NCBI RefSeq assembly: GCF_003046295.1
Contig: NZ_PZZN01000002.1
Coordinates: 558,001 to 622,000 of the forward strand
From: Sphingomonas aerolata
GTDB taxonomy: Bacteria; Pseudomonadota; Alphaproteobacteria; Sphingomonadales; Sphingomonadaceae
Direction of reading: 5' to 3'
Length of the DNA stretch: 64,000 nt
Position 1 is the stretch's first letter. The number at the start of each line of letters is the position of its first letter. Shown here one piece after another: positions 34,736 to 43,677 of the stretch. A model generated the notes under the pieces. That model made no database searches. It saw only the letters and a list, made by a program, of their open reading frames with translations, and was not told where the DNA came from. A program made the position numbers and the translations under genes.

Positions 34736-35231
34736 GGGAATTCTCCACAGGGGGCTTCTCGCGCACGAGCAGCGCCCGGACAAGCAGGACGAGCACGCCG
34801 ACAGTAATCGCTGCATCCGCGACATTGAAGACCAAAAACGGGCGCCACTCGCCGATATGCAGGTCGGCAAAATCGACGACATAACCGAGCCGGATCCGGT
34901 CGAGGATATTGCCGACCGCACCGCCGAGCACGAAGCCCAGCGCGATCTGATCTGCCCGGTTCTTTTCGCGCGTCATCCAGATTGCGACCCCGACCGAGAT
35001 CGCCCCCGTCAGCAGCACCAGCGCCCAGCGCGTCAGATGGCCATCGGCGGGCAGCAACCCGAGCGAAATGCCGATATTTGGCACGAAGCGCAGGTCGAAG
35101 AACGACGTGATCGTCTGCGCATCGCCGAGCGAATCGATCCCGAGCGGGCGCGTTACGGCCCATTTGCTGAGCTGGTCGGCGAGGAACAGCGCGATCGCCG
35201 CCCCGAAGCCGGCCTTTGGCAGGTTACGCAT
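34728..35231 (-). CDS. lspA: Lipoprotein signal peptidase
   Basis: A 167-residue inner-membrane aspartic protease that cleaves prolipoproteins. The two catalytic Asp are in VGNILDRIRLGYVVDF and VFNVADAAITVGV. Four hydrophobic helices are visible, the first being AGFGAAIALFLADQLSKW, and FVPNIGISLGLL holds the conserved N-x-G-x-(A/S)-x-G region. It overlaps ileS by 8 bases, the common ileS-lspA arrangement. Confidence 0.95.
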   Translation of the reverse strand: MRNLPKAGFGAAIALFLADQLSKWAVTRPLGIDSLGDAQTITSFFDLRFVPNIGISLGLLPADGHLTRWALVLLTGAISVGVAIWMTREKNRADQIALGFVLGGAVGNILDRIRLGYVVDFADLHIGEWRPFLVFNVADAAITVGVLVLLVRALLVREKPPVENSHA

Positions 35232-38100
35232 GCGCCACCACCTCTTCGCACCGGTCGCAGAGCTCGCCGTCGGTCGTCACTTCGGGAAGGTGGCGCCAGC
35301 AGCGGCCGCATTTGTGGAAGTCGGTGCGCGTCACGGTGACCGCATCGCCCGGTGTGACCTTGGCGACGATGAACGCCTCGGCCAGCGCATCGGCGTCGAG
35401 CAGCATCGTCGGGACGGTGATCTCGGCCTCGAGGCTGGACCGCACGGTCTTCTCGCGGCGCAACGGCTCGATCGCCTCGGTGACGGCGACGCGTAGCGCG
35501 CGGATCTCCTGCCACTTGGCGCCGACAACGTCGTCCGCGTCGAGCGACGGGAGCGACGGCCATTCGAGATAGTGGACCGAGCTGTCGTCGCTCGGGAAGC
35601 GCGACTGCCAGACTTCCTCCGCGGTGAAGCACAGCACCGGCGCGGCGTAGCGGACCAGCGCGTGGAACAGCACGTCGAGGACGGTGCGGTACGCGCGGCG
35701 CTTCACGTCGCCGGGCGCGTCGCAATAGAGCGAGTCCTTGCGGATATCAAAGAAGAACGCGGACAGGTCCTCGTTCGCGAAGTCGGTCAGCAGCCGCGTG
35801 TAGCGGTTGAACTCATAGCCTTCCGCCGCCTGGCGCAGCTCGGTGTCGATCATGCCGAGGCGGTGAAGCACATAGCGCTCGAGCTCGGGCATGTCGGACA
35901 CCGCGACACGCTCGGACTCGTCGAAGCCCTCGAGCGCGCCCAGCATGTAGCGGAACGTGTTGCGCAACTTGCGGTAGGAATCCGACGCGGTGGCGAGCAC
36001 CTCCTTGCCGATCTTCACGTCGTCGAAATAGTCGGTCGAGGCGACCCACATGCGCAGGATGTCCGCGCCGCTCTCGCCGATGATCTTGAGAGGATCGACG
36101 ACGTTGCCGAGCGACTTCGACATCTTGCGGCCCTGGCCGTCGAGCGCGAAGCCGTGGGTGAGGACCGCGTCATAGGGCGCGCGACCGCGCGTCCCGCAGC
36201 TTTCGAGCAAGCTCGACTGGAACCAGCCGCGATGCTGGTCCGACCCTTCGAGGTACAGGTTGGCGCGTGTGCCTTCGCCGTAGCGCGCCTCGACGGTAAA
36301 GACGTGCGTGCAGCCCGAATCGAACCAGACGTCGAGGATGTCCTTCACGACCTCATAGTCGGCGAGCGCGTAATCGGGGCCGAGCAGCGCCTGGTGGCCG
36401 TCGGCGTACCAGGCATCCGCGCCGTTCTGGCGGAAGGCTTCGACGATGCGCGCGTTGACCGCGGGGTCGTTGAGGTACTGGCCGGTGGCGCGGTTGACGA
36501 ACAGCGCGATCGGCACGCCCCAGGCGCGCTGGCGTGAGATGACCCAGTCGGGGCGGCCCTGCACCATCGACGTGATCCGGTTCTCCGAGCGCGCAGGGAT
36601 CCAGGTGGTCGCGGCGATCGCGTCGAGCGCGATCTCGCGGAGGGTTGCGCCGTTGCTCGACCCAGGCCCTGCTACTTCGTTCGGGGCGAACGGGGGTGCG
36701 GCCGCATCCCCAACCCCGTTCGTGCTGAGCGAAGTCGAAGCACCCTGGGTGCCGACCGACGTCGCCGCATCCATCGGTATGAACCATTGCGGCGTCGCGC
36801 GGAAGATCACCTTGGCCTTGGAGCGCCACGAATGCGGGTAGCTGTGCTTGAAGTCGTCGCTCGCCGCGAGCAGCGCGCCGGTCGAGCGCAGGTCGGTGCA
36901 GATCGGGCCGTCGGCGGCCACGAACTTCTTGTTGATGACGGACCCTTGCCCGCCCAGCCAGGCCCAGTCGGCGCGGTACATGCCCGCACCGTCGACCGCG
37001 AAGACGGGGTCGATGCCGTACTGCTTGCAGAGCTCGAAATCGTCCTCGCCGTGATCCGGCGACATGTGGACGAGCCCGGTGCCCGCGTCGGTCGTGACGA
37101 AGTCGCCGGGGAGGAACGGGCGCGGCTTCGCGAAGAACCCGCCGAGGGTGTGCATCGGGTGGCGTGCGGTCGCGCCTTCCAGTTGCGAACCCTTACCGCG
37201 CCACTTGATGTTCTCCGACCAAAGATCGAAGCCAATGCGCGTGCGAACGCTATCAAGAAGATGCTCGGCGATCACGACATAGCGATCGTCTGCAAGCACG
37301 CAGACATACTCGATCTCGGCTCCATAGCTCAGCGCCTGGTTCACCGGGATCGTCCACGGTGTCGTCGTCCAGATTACCGCATGCGCACCGACCAGCTCGG
37401 GCGCGTTCGGCGCGTCGACGATCTCGAACGCGACGTCGATCTGCGTCGAGACGATGTCCTCATATTCGACCTCGGCCTCGGCAAGCGCGGTCTTCTCGAC
37501 CGGCGACCACATCACGGGCTTCGCACCGCGGTACAGCTGGCCGCTCTCGGCGAATTTGAGCAGCTCGCCGACGATCGTCGCCTCGGCGTCGTACTTCATC
37601 GTCAGGTACGGATCGGCCCAGTCGCCCATCACGCCGAGCCGCTCGAACTCGCCCTTCTGCACCTCGACCCATTTTTCGGCATAGGCGCGGCATTCGGCGC
37701 GGAACTGGTCGACGGGGACGTCGTCCTTGTTCAGCTTCTTCGCGCGATACGCTTCCTCGACCTTCCACTCGATCGGCAGGCCGTGGCAGTCCCACCCAGG
37801 GACATAGGGCGCGTCCTTGCCCATCAGCGACTGCGAGCGGACGATGATGTCCTTCAGGACCTTGTTCATCGCATGGCCCATGTGGATGTCGCCGTTCGCG
37901 TACGGGGGGCCGTCGTGCAGGATGAACCGCTCGCGTCCGAGCCGCTGTTCGCGCAGCCGGTCGTAGATGCCGAGCTTCGCCCAGCGCTCGAGGATCGCCG
38001 GCTCCTTGGCGGCGAGGCCGGCCTTCATTGGGAAGTCGGTCTTCGGCAGGAAGACGGTGTCGCGATAATCGCGCGCGGCGGGGGCGGGTGCGTCGGTCAT
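35224..38100 (-). CDS. ileS: Isoleucyl-tRNA synthetase with an in-frame palindromic insert
   Basis: A 958-residue class I synthetase that charges tRNA-Ile. HIGH is HMGH at about 73-76 (YANGDIHMGHAMNKVL). The editing domain follows, KMSKS (GRKMSKSLGN) is near 660, and the C-terminal zinc knuckle is KCGRCW...LCDRCEE. The unusual part is near residues 451-480: between WFIPMD and LREIALDAI, where relatives have only a few residues, there is a Ser/Ala/Pro/Gly-rich stretch (QGASTSLSTNGVGDAAAPPF, then APNEVAGPGSS) encoded by a palindromic repeat. The frame is preserved, and the rest of the active-site region (ENRITSMVQGRPDWVISRQR) is intact. Confidence 0.95.
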   Translation of the reverse strand: MTDAPAPAARDYRDTVFLPKTDFPMKAGLAAKEPAILERWAKLGIYDRLREQRLGRERFILHDGPPYANGDIHMGHAMNKVLKDIIVRSQSLMGKDAPYVPGWDCHGLPIEWKVEEAYRAKKLNKDDVPVDQFRAECRAYAEKWVEVQKGEFERLGVMGDWADPYLTMKYDAEATIVGELLKFAESGQLYRGAKPVMWSPVEKTALAEAEVEYEDIVSTQIDVAFEIVDAPNAPELVGAHAVIWTTTPWTIPVNQALSYGAEIEYVCVLADDRYVVIAEHLLDSVRTRIGFDLWSENIKWRGKGSQLEGATARHPMHTLGGFFAKPRPFLPGDFVTTDAGTGLVHMSPDHGEDDFELCKQYGIDPVFAVDGAGMYRADWAWLGGQGSVINKKFVAADGPICTDLRSTGALLAASDDFKHSYPHSWRSKAKVIFRATPQWFIPMDAATSVGTQGASTSLSTNGVGDAAAPPFAPNEVAGPGSSNGATLREIALDAIAATTWIPARSENRITSMVQGRPDWVISRQRAWGVPIALFVNRATGQYLNDPAVNARIVEAFRQNGADAWYADGHQALLGPDYALADYEVVKDILDVWFDSGCTHVFTVEARYGEGTRANLYLEGSDQHRGWFQSSLLESCGTRGRAPYDAVLTHGFALDGQGRKMSKSLGNVVDPLKIIGESGADILRMWVASTDYFDDVKIGKEVLATASDSYRKLRNTFRYMLGALEGFDESERVAVSDMPELERYVLHRLGMIDTELRQAAEGYEFNRYTRLLTDFANEDLSAFFFDIRKDSLYCDAPGDVKRRAYRTVLDVLFHALVRYAAPVLCFTAEEVWQSRFPSDDSSVHYLEWPSLPSLDADDVVGAKWQEIRALRVAVTEAIEPLRREKTVRSSLEAEITVPTMLLDADALAEAFIVAKVTPGDAVTVTRTDFHKCGRCWRHLPEVTTDGELCDRCEEVVAHA
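36662..36748. repeat. Palindromic element, family A, inside ileS
   Basis: Two imperfect inverted arms of about 35 bases (36662-36695 and 36715-36748) surround a 19-base centre. Both contain the core CCCGTTCG...CGAAGT. The element is 87 bases, exactly 29 codons. The same core and arm order occur in the tdk-truB spacer at 58186-58244, showing that it is a repeat and not part of ancestral ileS. Confidence 0.75.
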
Positions 38101-38173
38101 AGGTGGGGCGGGCTGTAGCCGAGCCGGGGGCCCGTTGCCATCCCCCCTCCCGCACGCACCGGCGCCGCCGCGG

Positions 38174-39097
38174 TCAGCCGAGAATGGTGCGCGCGCGGTC
38201 GCAGTCGATGTCCATCTGCGCGATCAGCGCGTCGAGGCTGTCGAACTTCGCCTCGGGGCGCAGATAGTCGATCAGCGCGACCTCGATCGTCTGCCCGTAC
38301 AGGTTTTCGGCAAAATCGAAGAAATGCGGTTCGAGCAGTTCCTTCGGCGGATCGAAGCTCGGGCGGATGCCGAGGTTCGCCGCGCCCTTCAGCACGCGGC
38401 CGTCCTCCAGACGGCCGGTCACCGCGTAGATCCCGTAGGCGGGGCGCAGATAGTTGCCCATGTCGAGATTGGCGGTCGGATAGCCGATCGTGCGGCCGAG
38501 CTTGTCGCCATGCTGCACCACGCCCTCGATCGCGAACGGGCGCGTCAGCAGCCGAGTTGCGGTCGCCATGTTGCCGGCACGCAGCGCCTCGCGGATCCGG
38601 GTCGAGGACACCGTCTCGCCATCCAGCGCGACCGCGCCGACGGTTTCCGCGCGGAAGCCGTGGACCGGCCCGCGCGCGGCGAGCGTGTGGACCGTGCCGC
38701 TCTTGGCATGGCCGAAGGTGAAGTCCTCGCCCGTCACCACGCCGCCGATCCGCAGATTGCGTTCGAGGCGGTCGGCGACGAACTGCTCGGCGGTCAGCGC
38801 GGCGAGATCGCCGTCGAAATGGAACACCACCATCGCATCGGCGCCAGCGTCTGCGAACAGCCGCTCGCGCTGGTCGAGCGTGGTGAGGCGGAAGGCGGGC
38901 GTATCGGGGCGGAAATGGCGGACCGGATGCGGATCGAACGTCGCCACCAGCGCAGGGCGACCCTCCGCCTTGGCCCACGCGATCGCGCGCGCGACCACCG
39001 CCTGGTGACCGAGATGGAATCCGTCGAAATTACCCAGCGCCACGATCCCGTCCGCCAGATGCGAAGGGATGGATGCGCCACCGTCGAGCCGTTGCAT
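38174..39097 (-). CDS. ribF: Bifunctional riboflavin kinase/FAD synthetase
   Basis: A 307-residue enzyme that converts riboflavin to FMN and FAD. The adenylyltransferase domain has GIVALGNFDGFHLGHQAVV (HIGH-like) and VVTGEDFTFGHAKSGTV, followed by VSSTRIREAL. The kinase domain has GVVQHGDKLGRTIGYPTANL and YGIYAV, with NLGIRPSF and LEPHFFDFAENLYGQ. It lies 73 bases upstream of ileS in the common ribF-ileS-lspA order. Confidence 0.94.
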   Translation of the reverse strand: MQRLDGGASIPSHLADGIVALGNFDGFHLGHQAVVARAIAWAKAEGRPALVATFDPHPVRHFRPDTPAFRLTTLDQRERLFADAGADAMVVFHFDGDLAALTAEQFVADRLERNLRIGGVVTGEDFTFGHAKSGTVHTLAARGPVHGFRAETVGAVALDGETVSSTRIREALRAGNMATATRLLTRPFAIEGVVQHGDKLGRTIGYPTANLDMGNYLRPAYGIYAVTGRLEDGRVLKGAANLGIRPSFDPPKELLEPHFFDFAENLYGQTIEVALIDYLRPEAKFDSLDALIAQMDIDCDRARTILG

Positions 39098-39172
39098 GCA
39101 CGGGTCAGTACCCAGACGCCGCGGATGACGATAGTCCTTCCGTGTCGTTGTCTGCCGCGCCTCCTTGTTCTT

Positions 39173-39213
39173 CCGCGAAGGCGGGAGTCCAGTCCGAGCT
39201 CCCGCCTTCGCGG
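39173..39213. repeat. REP-like palindrome, family C, between ribF and folA
   Basis: A 15-bp perfect inverted repeat (39173-39187 with 39199-39213; arm CCGCGAAGGCGGGAG) around an 11-base centre. It sits 12 bases past the folA stop, where it may also aid termination. Confidence 0.65.
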
Positions 39214-39225
39214 GGGGAACGGTCT

Positions 39226-39702
39226 TTACCGGCGGGTGAGCGTGACGAAGCTGTAAGGTGGACGCTGCTTTTCGCCCGGGTGGTCTTCGCGTGCGATCTC
39301 GTGCCAGCCGTCAAACGCCGGGACGATGGCGTCGCCTTCGGGTTCGTCATGGACTTCGGTGAGTTCGATCCGGTCCGCATGGGGGAGCAGCTGCGCGTAG
39401 ATCTGCGCGCCGCCGATCACCGCGACGTCGTCGCCGGCCAATGCGAGCGCCTCGTCGATCGAGTGCGCCACCTCCGCGCCGTCGGCGTGCCAGTGGCCGC
39501 GGGTGAGGACGATGTGGCGGCGGCCGGGGAGGGGGCTCGGGAAGCTCTCGAACGTCTTGCGCCCCATCACCATCGGCTTGCCCATCGTCAGCGCCTTGAA
39601 GCGCTTGAGGTCGGCGGGGAGGCGCCAGGGGAGCTGGCCGTCGCGGCCGATGACGCCGTTGCTAGCGCGGGCGAGGTAGAAGGTGATCATGCGGCGCATC
39701 AT
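39226..39702 (-). CDS. folA: Dihydrofolate reductase
   Basis: A 158-residue DHFR. ITFYLARASNGVIGRDGQLP with WRLPADLKRFK is the substrate and NADPH region; GKPMVMGRKTFESFPSPLPG and VIGGAQIYAQLLPHADRIEL are further signatures. It regenerates tetrahydrofolate, and the thyA gene nearby consumes the methylene form. In-frame ATGs at 39702, 39699 and 39690 all lack a clear ribosome site; MITFYLARA at 39690 fits the usual family start. Confidence 0.93.
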   Translation of the reverse strand: MMRRMITFYLARASNGVIGRDGQLPWRLPADLKRFKALTMGKPMVMGRKTFESFPSPLPGRRHIVLTRGHWHADGAEVAHSIDEALALAGDDVAVIGGAQIYAQLLPHADRIELTEVHDEPEGDAIVPAFDGWHEIAREDHPGEKQRPPYSFVTLTRR

Positions 39703-39737
39703 GGCGGATATGGGGGCGGGGGGCTATGCCTGTATCA

Positions 39738-39841
39738 CCACCGCGGCGAAGGCCGGGGCCCAGTTGGGGGACGTCGGTGGTGAAAGACGGCGCTCCGTTA
39801 CGACCACCTTTCCACCTGGACCCCGGCTTTCGCCGGGGTGG
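39738..39841. repeat. Pair of REP-like palindromes, family C, between folA and the hemerythrin gene
   Basis: Two copies of a 29-30-base unit face each other (about 39738-39766 and 39812-39841; core CACCCCGGCGAAAGCCGGGG in the right copy read on the minus strand). Each unit is itself a hairpin, so the pair is the classical inverted REP doublet. Confidence 0.65.
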
Positions 39842-39856
39842 TAAGAAGCGGGTGGA

Positions 39857-40375
39857 TCAGTTCGGGGCGTGTTCCTTGACGTACGCCTCGGGATCCTTCT
39901 CGACGACCTTCACGCCGTTCAGGTGGTTCGCCTCGAACGCCGCGAACCGGACGCCCAGCTCGTGCCGCTCTTCCAGCGTCGCATGCTTGCGGAAGTCGGT
40001 CAGGCCCTGGCGCTCTTCCTCGGCGAGGTGATCGCTGTTCGCCTTGTTGCATTCGCCGACCGCCTCGAACCACGCGTCCGAGCCGACCGGGTGCTTGTCG
40101 ACCGCTTCGCCGGTTTCGCGGATGTCGTTGTGATCCTCGATCGCGTCCTCGGTCTCCTCGGCGGCCGAGTCGGCGTCGTTGCCACCGGTGCCGATCTTCA
40201 TCAACCGCGGGTAGAAGAAGCGCTCTTCCGCCTCGGCATGCGCGTCGAGCAGGTTCTTGAGGCGGGTCCACAGTGCCGACAGCGCCTCGGTATCCTTGGC
40301 GTCGATGCTGTCGATCTGTGCGAACAGCGCGCGCTGCTGGGCATGTTCGTCGAGGATGAGCTGGGTGATGTCCAT
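39857..40375 (-). CDS. Hemerythrin HHE-domain protein
   Basis: A 172-residue four-helix-bundle protein. Iron ligands fit the hemerythrin pattern: His in LILDEHAQQRALF, H and E in LDAHAEAEERFFYPRL, His in DAIEDHNDIRE, and H and E in NSDHLAEEERQGL. It probably binds a di-iron centre for oxygen or nitric-oxide/iron stress sensing in the cytoplasm. The start at 40375 (MDITQLILDEH) has GGAAGG upstream; a longer frame to 40423 is unlikely. It is monocistronic, flanked by REP units. Confidence 0.85.
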   Translation of the reverse strand: MDITQLILDEHAQQRALFAQIDSIDAKDTEALSALWTRLKNLLDAHAEAEERFFYPRLMKIGTGGNDADSAAEETEDAIEDHNDIRETGEAVDKHPVGSDAWFEAVGECNKANSDHLAEEERQGLTDFRKHATLEERHELGVRFAAFEANHLNGVKVVEKDPEAYVKEHAPN

Positions 40376-40463
40376 GATAGGCCTTCCGAATGGGTTCGGA
40401 CGGTCAACCGCGCGCGCCGTCACGGGTTCCTATTGCGATTCGCTCTCTGTTCGGGCGGCGGGT

Positions 40464-41258
40464 CTAGACCGCGACGGGTGCCTTGATGTGCGGCTGCGCG
40501 ACGTAATCGTGGAGCACGAAATCCTCATACTCATATGCGTCGATCGAGTCCGGCGTGCGCACGATCTCGAGCCGCGGGAGTGGGCCGGGGGTGCGCCCGA
40601 GTTGCAGTCGTGCCTGCTCGAGATGGTTCGAATAGAGATGGCAGTCGCCGCCGGTCCAGATGAACTCACCGACCTCGAGCCCGCATTGCTGCGCGAGCAT
40701 GTGCGTCAGCAGTGCGTAGCTGGCGATGTTGAACGGCACGCCGAGGAAGATGTCGCCCGAGCGCTGGTAGAGCTGGAGCGACAGCTTGCCGTTCGCGACA
40801 TGCGTCTGGAACAGGCAGTGGCAGGGGGCCAGTGCCATCGCGTGCAGATCGCCCGGGTTCCACGCGCAGACGATCTGGCGTCGCGAGGCAGGGTTGGTCT
40901 TGATCTGGTCGACCAGCTCGGCGATCTGATCGATATGGCGACCGTCGCCGGCCACCCAGTCGCGCCATTGCTTGCCATAGACGGGGCCGAGATCGCCGCT
41001 CTCGTCCGCCCATTCGTCCCAGATCGCGACCTTGCGATCCTGCAGCCAGCGGACATTGGTGTCGCCGCGCAGGAACCACAGGAGTTCGACGATGATCGAG
41101 CGCAGGTGAAGCTTCTTTGTCGTCAGCACGGGAAAGCCCTGCGCCAGATCGAAGCGCATCTGCGCGCCGAAGACGCTGAGCGTGCCCGTGCCGGTGCGGT
41201 CCATCGTCTCGACTCCGGTCGAGAGCACGCGGTCCATGAGGTCTAGATATTGGCGCAT
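40464..41258 (-). CDS. thyA: Thymidylate synthase
   Basis: A 264-residue enzyme, the same length as E. coli ThyA, that methylates dUMP using methylene-tetrahydrofolate. The catalytic Cys is in [12 protein letters not shown]. Other signatures are [51 protein letters not shown] and [20 protein letters not shown] with the final VHDY-type [17 protein letters not shown]. Its dihydrofolate product is recycled by folA about 800 bases downstream. Confidence 0.96.
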   Translation of the reverse strand: MRQYLDLMDRVLSTGVETMDRTGTGTLSVFGAQMRFDLAQGFPVLTTKKLHLRSIIVELLWFLRGDTNVRWLQDRKVAIWDEWADESGDLGPVYGKQWRDWVAGDGRHIDQIAELVDQIKTNPASRRQIVCAWNPGDLHAMALAPCHCLFQTHVANGKLSLQLYQRSGDIFLGVPFNIASYALLTHMLAQQCGLEVGEFIWTGGDCHLYSNHLEQARLQLGRTPGPLPRLEIVRTPDSIDAYEYEDFVLHDYVAQPHIKAPVAV

Positions 41259-41340
41259 CGCGACGGCCTAGCGGTGCGGGACGGATCGCTCAAGCGGATG
41301 CAGTTGCGGATGCGACAGGGGCGGCGATGCGACAGTCGAG

Positions 41341-41736
41341 GTGGTGCCCGCCTCGCCCGCCTCCGCTCCGATCATTGCCGACCTTGCAGCGGCGTGCGCG
41401 CTGTTCGCAAGGCTTGGGCATGCAGCGACCGAGGCGGTGGCGGTCGCCTATCTTGATCCGAATCGGAGGCTTTTGGGCATGCGGCATGTGGCGGGCGGGC
41501 GCGATCAGGTGCGGATCGCGGTACGCAGTATCGCTGCCGATGCGCTGGCGTTCGCGGCGCAGGGGGTGGTGATCGCGCACAATCATCCGAGCGGGGACGT
41601 GACCCCGAGTACCCGCGACGTGGCGTTTACCCGTGCGCTGGCGGCCGGGTTGCGGACCGTGGAGGTCGTGCTGCTCGATCACGTGGTGATCGCTGGCGAC
41701 CGGGTGGCGAGCCTGCGCGCGATGGGGGTGGTCTGA
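41341..41736 (+). CDS. RadC-type JAB/MPN domain protein without the helix-hairpin-helix
   Basis: A 131-residue protein holding only the JAMM metalloprotease-like domain of RadC. The motif is VVIAHNHPSGDVTPSTRDVA (HxHxSG-x7-D), followed by VVLLDHVVIAGD. Full RadC proteins have about 90 extra N-terminal residues with a DNA-binding helix-hairpin-helix, absent here. A GTG at 41341 is the only sensible start and no coding frame extends upstream. It is divergent from thyA. The role is unknown; RadC itself is no longer considered a repair enzyme with certainty. Confidence 0.75.
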   Translation: MVPASPASAPIIADLAAACALFARLGHAATEAVAVAYLDPNRRLLGMRHVAGGRDQVRIAVRSIAADALAFAAQGVVIAHNHPSGDVTPSTRDVAFTRALAAGLRTVEVVLLDHVVIAGDRVASLRAMGVV

Positions 41737-41770
41737 CGGTCCGGAGCAACACTTGCTCCACCCGGTGGCG

Positions 41771-42496
41771 CTATTTCGTCCGGCAGGCGCGGATCGCCTC
41801 GGGCGCGGGGCGCGGGCCGGTCGCACGGAACATGGCCATATAGCCGCCCGCCGACGGCATCTCGTCCCTGTCGACCTGCGTATAGCCGACCGCCGCGAAC
41901 TCGCATTTGAGCAGTGCAGGCGGCGTGCCGTGGTTGCGCGTCTCGCGATCGGCATCGACGACGACGACCAGTCCGTCGGGTTTCAGCGAAGGGCGAAGCC
42001 GCCACAGGAATTCATAGGGCTGCTCGATCTCATGATACATGTGCACCATCAGCACGCGGTCGAAACTCGCCGGGGGCAGCTTCGGATCATTGGCTTCGCC
42101 GAGTCGCACGCTGACATTGGCGAGGTCCTCGCGCGCGACGCGCTCCGCCAGCTGGTCGCGCACGCTCGCGACGATGTCCTCTGCGAGAACGCGACCGTCC
42201 TTGCCGACCCGTGCGGCGGCGCGGATCGTGTAATAGCCCTCGCCTGCGCCGATATCGGCGACCGTCATGCCCTTGCGGATATCCGCCTTGGTCATGACCT
42301 CGCCCGCCTCGTTCAGCCGGTCGCGCGCCTCCTCGTTCGACCACCGCGCGGAAACGATCGACGCGACCGGCCGGTCGGCGGCGGGGAAGGGGCCCGCATC
42401 CTTGGGTTCACGCTGGATCAGCGGTTTGCTGCCATCGCATGCCGCTAGCAGCCAGATCGGGGACAGCAGCAGGGCCAGGACGCGCGTCATCTTCAA
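41771..42496 (-). CDS. Predicted lipoprotein with SAM-methyltransferase fold
   Basis: A 241-residue protein with a class I methyltransferase core: motif I is VADIGAGEGYYTIRAAARVG, motif II includes LAEDI, then FDRVLMVHMYHEI and DGLVVVVDADRETRN. Surprisingly, the N-terminus is a lipoprotein signal (TRVLALLLSPIWLLAAC) with Asp at +2 (CDGSKP), which in E. coli keeps lipoproteins in the inner membrane. SAM is cytoplasmic, so export is puzzling. The TTG at 42496 overlaps the prfB stop (TTGA) and has GGAGG 7 bases upstream; an ATG at 42490 is the alternative. Confidence 0.8.
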   Translation of the reverse strand: MKMTRVLALLLSPIWLLAACDGSKPLIQREPKDAGPFPAADRPVASIVSARWSNEEARDRLNEAGEVMTKADIRKGMTVADIGAGEGYYTIRAAARVGKDGRVLAEDIVASVRDQLAERVAREDLANVSVRLGEANDPKLPPASFDRVLMVHMYHEIEQPYEFLWRLRPSLKPDGLVVVVDADRETRNHGTPPALLKCEFAAVGYTQVDRDEMPSAGGYMAMFRATGPRPAPEAIRACRTK

Positions 42497-43620
42497 TCGA
42501 CGTCCTCCACCTCGACCGCCTCGCCGGTTACACGCTGCGACAGCGCCGCGGCCATGAACGCCTCGAGATCGCCGTCGAGCACGTCCGACGGACTGGTCGA
42601 GACCACGCCGGTCCGCAGGTCCTTCACCATCTGGTACGGCTGCAACACATAGGACCGGATCTGGTGGCCCCAGCCGATATCGGTCTTCGACGCATTCTCG
42701 GCATTGGCCGCCTGCTCGCGGATCGCGAGCTCGCGTTCATAGAGCCGCGCGCGGAGCTGATTATAGGCCTCGGCCTTGTTCTTGTGCTGCGATCGCTGGT
42801 TCTGACACTGGACGACGATGCCGGTCGGGACGTGCGTGATGCGCACGGCCGAATCGGTCGTGTTGATGTGCTGGCCGCCGGCGCCCGATGCGCGATACGT
42901 ATCGATACGCAGGTCGCTCTCGTTATACTCGACCTCGATATTGTCATCTACGACCGGATAGACCCAGACGCTGGCGAACGACGTGTGACGACGCGCCGCG
43001 GAATCATACGGGCTGATCCGGACGAGCCGGTGAACGCCGCTCTCAGTCTTGGCATAGCCATAGGCGTTCTCGCCCTTCAGCAGCAGCGTCGCGGACTTGA
43101 TCCCCGCCTGCTCGCCCGAATGCTGGTCGACCAGCTCGACCTTCAGCCCGTGGCGTTCGCCCCAGCGCGAATACATCCGGCTGAGCATGCCCGCCCAGTC
43201 CTGGCTCTCGGTCCCGCCGGCACCGGCATTGACCTCGATATAGGTGTCGTTGGCATCGGCCTCACCCGCGAGCAGCGCCTTGATCTTGTCCTTGTCCGCG
43301 CGGGCGGCGAGTTCGGCGAGCGCGGCGACGCCGTCCGCTTCCATCGCGGTGTCGCCCTCGGCCTCGGCCATTTCGATCAGCTCGGATGTGTCGCTCAGCT
43401 CGCTCTCGATCGCGCGCGTCGCACTGATCGCCTCGTCGAGACGACGACGCTCGCGCATCACCTCCTGCGCAGCCTTGGGGTCCGACCAGAGCGCCTGATC
43501 CTCGACGCGCGCATTTAGCTCGTCGAGACGACGCAGTGCGCGGTCCCAGTCGAGAAAACGGCGCAACAGCGCCAGCGCGTCCTTGATGGTGTCAACGTGA
43601 GCCTGCGCTTCGGCGCGCAT
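42493..43620 (-). CDS. prfB: Peptide chain release factor 2
   Basis: A 375-residue class I release factor. The GGQ loop is [20 protein letters not shown]. The stop-codon recognition region reads [18 protein letters not shown], i.e. SPY in place of the SPF of E. coli RF2. The N-terminus is continuous, with no programmed +1 frameshift near codon 25, so the usual RF2 autoregulation by an in-frame TGA is absent. It is followed by an overlapping methyltransferase gene and preceded by the PBP1A gene on the same strand with 57 bases between. Confidence 0.95.
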   Translation of the reverse strand: MRAEAQAHVDTIKDALALLRRFLDWDRALRRLDELNARVEDQALWSDPKAAQEVMRERRRLDEAISATRAIESELSDTSELIEMAEAEGDTAMEADGVAALAELAARADKDKIKALLAGEADANDTYIEVNAGAGGTESQDWAGMLSRMYSRWGERHGLKVELVDQHSGEQAGIKSATLLLKGENAYGYAKTESGVHRLVRISPYDSAARRHTSFASVWVYPVVDDNIEVEYNESDLRIDTYRASGAGGQHINTTDSAVRITHVPTGIVVQCQNQRSQHKNKAEAYNQLRARLYERELAIREQAANAENASKTDIGWGHQIRSYVLQPYQMVKDLRTGVVSTSPSDVLDGDLEAFMAAALSQRVTGEAVEVEDVD

Positions 43621-43677
43621 GGGTGTTCTCCAGTGTTGGGACCGGCATGAACAGCCAGCCCCGGAATATGGGGACGG

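Noticed and set aside
42493..43620. Programmed frameshift in prfB
   Set aside because: The frame is continuous from the ATG, with no in-frame TGA and no CTTTGA-type slippery site near codon 25.
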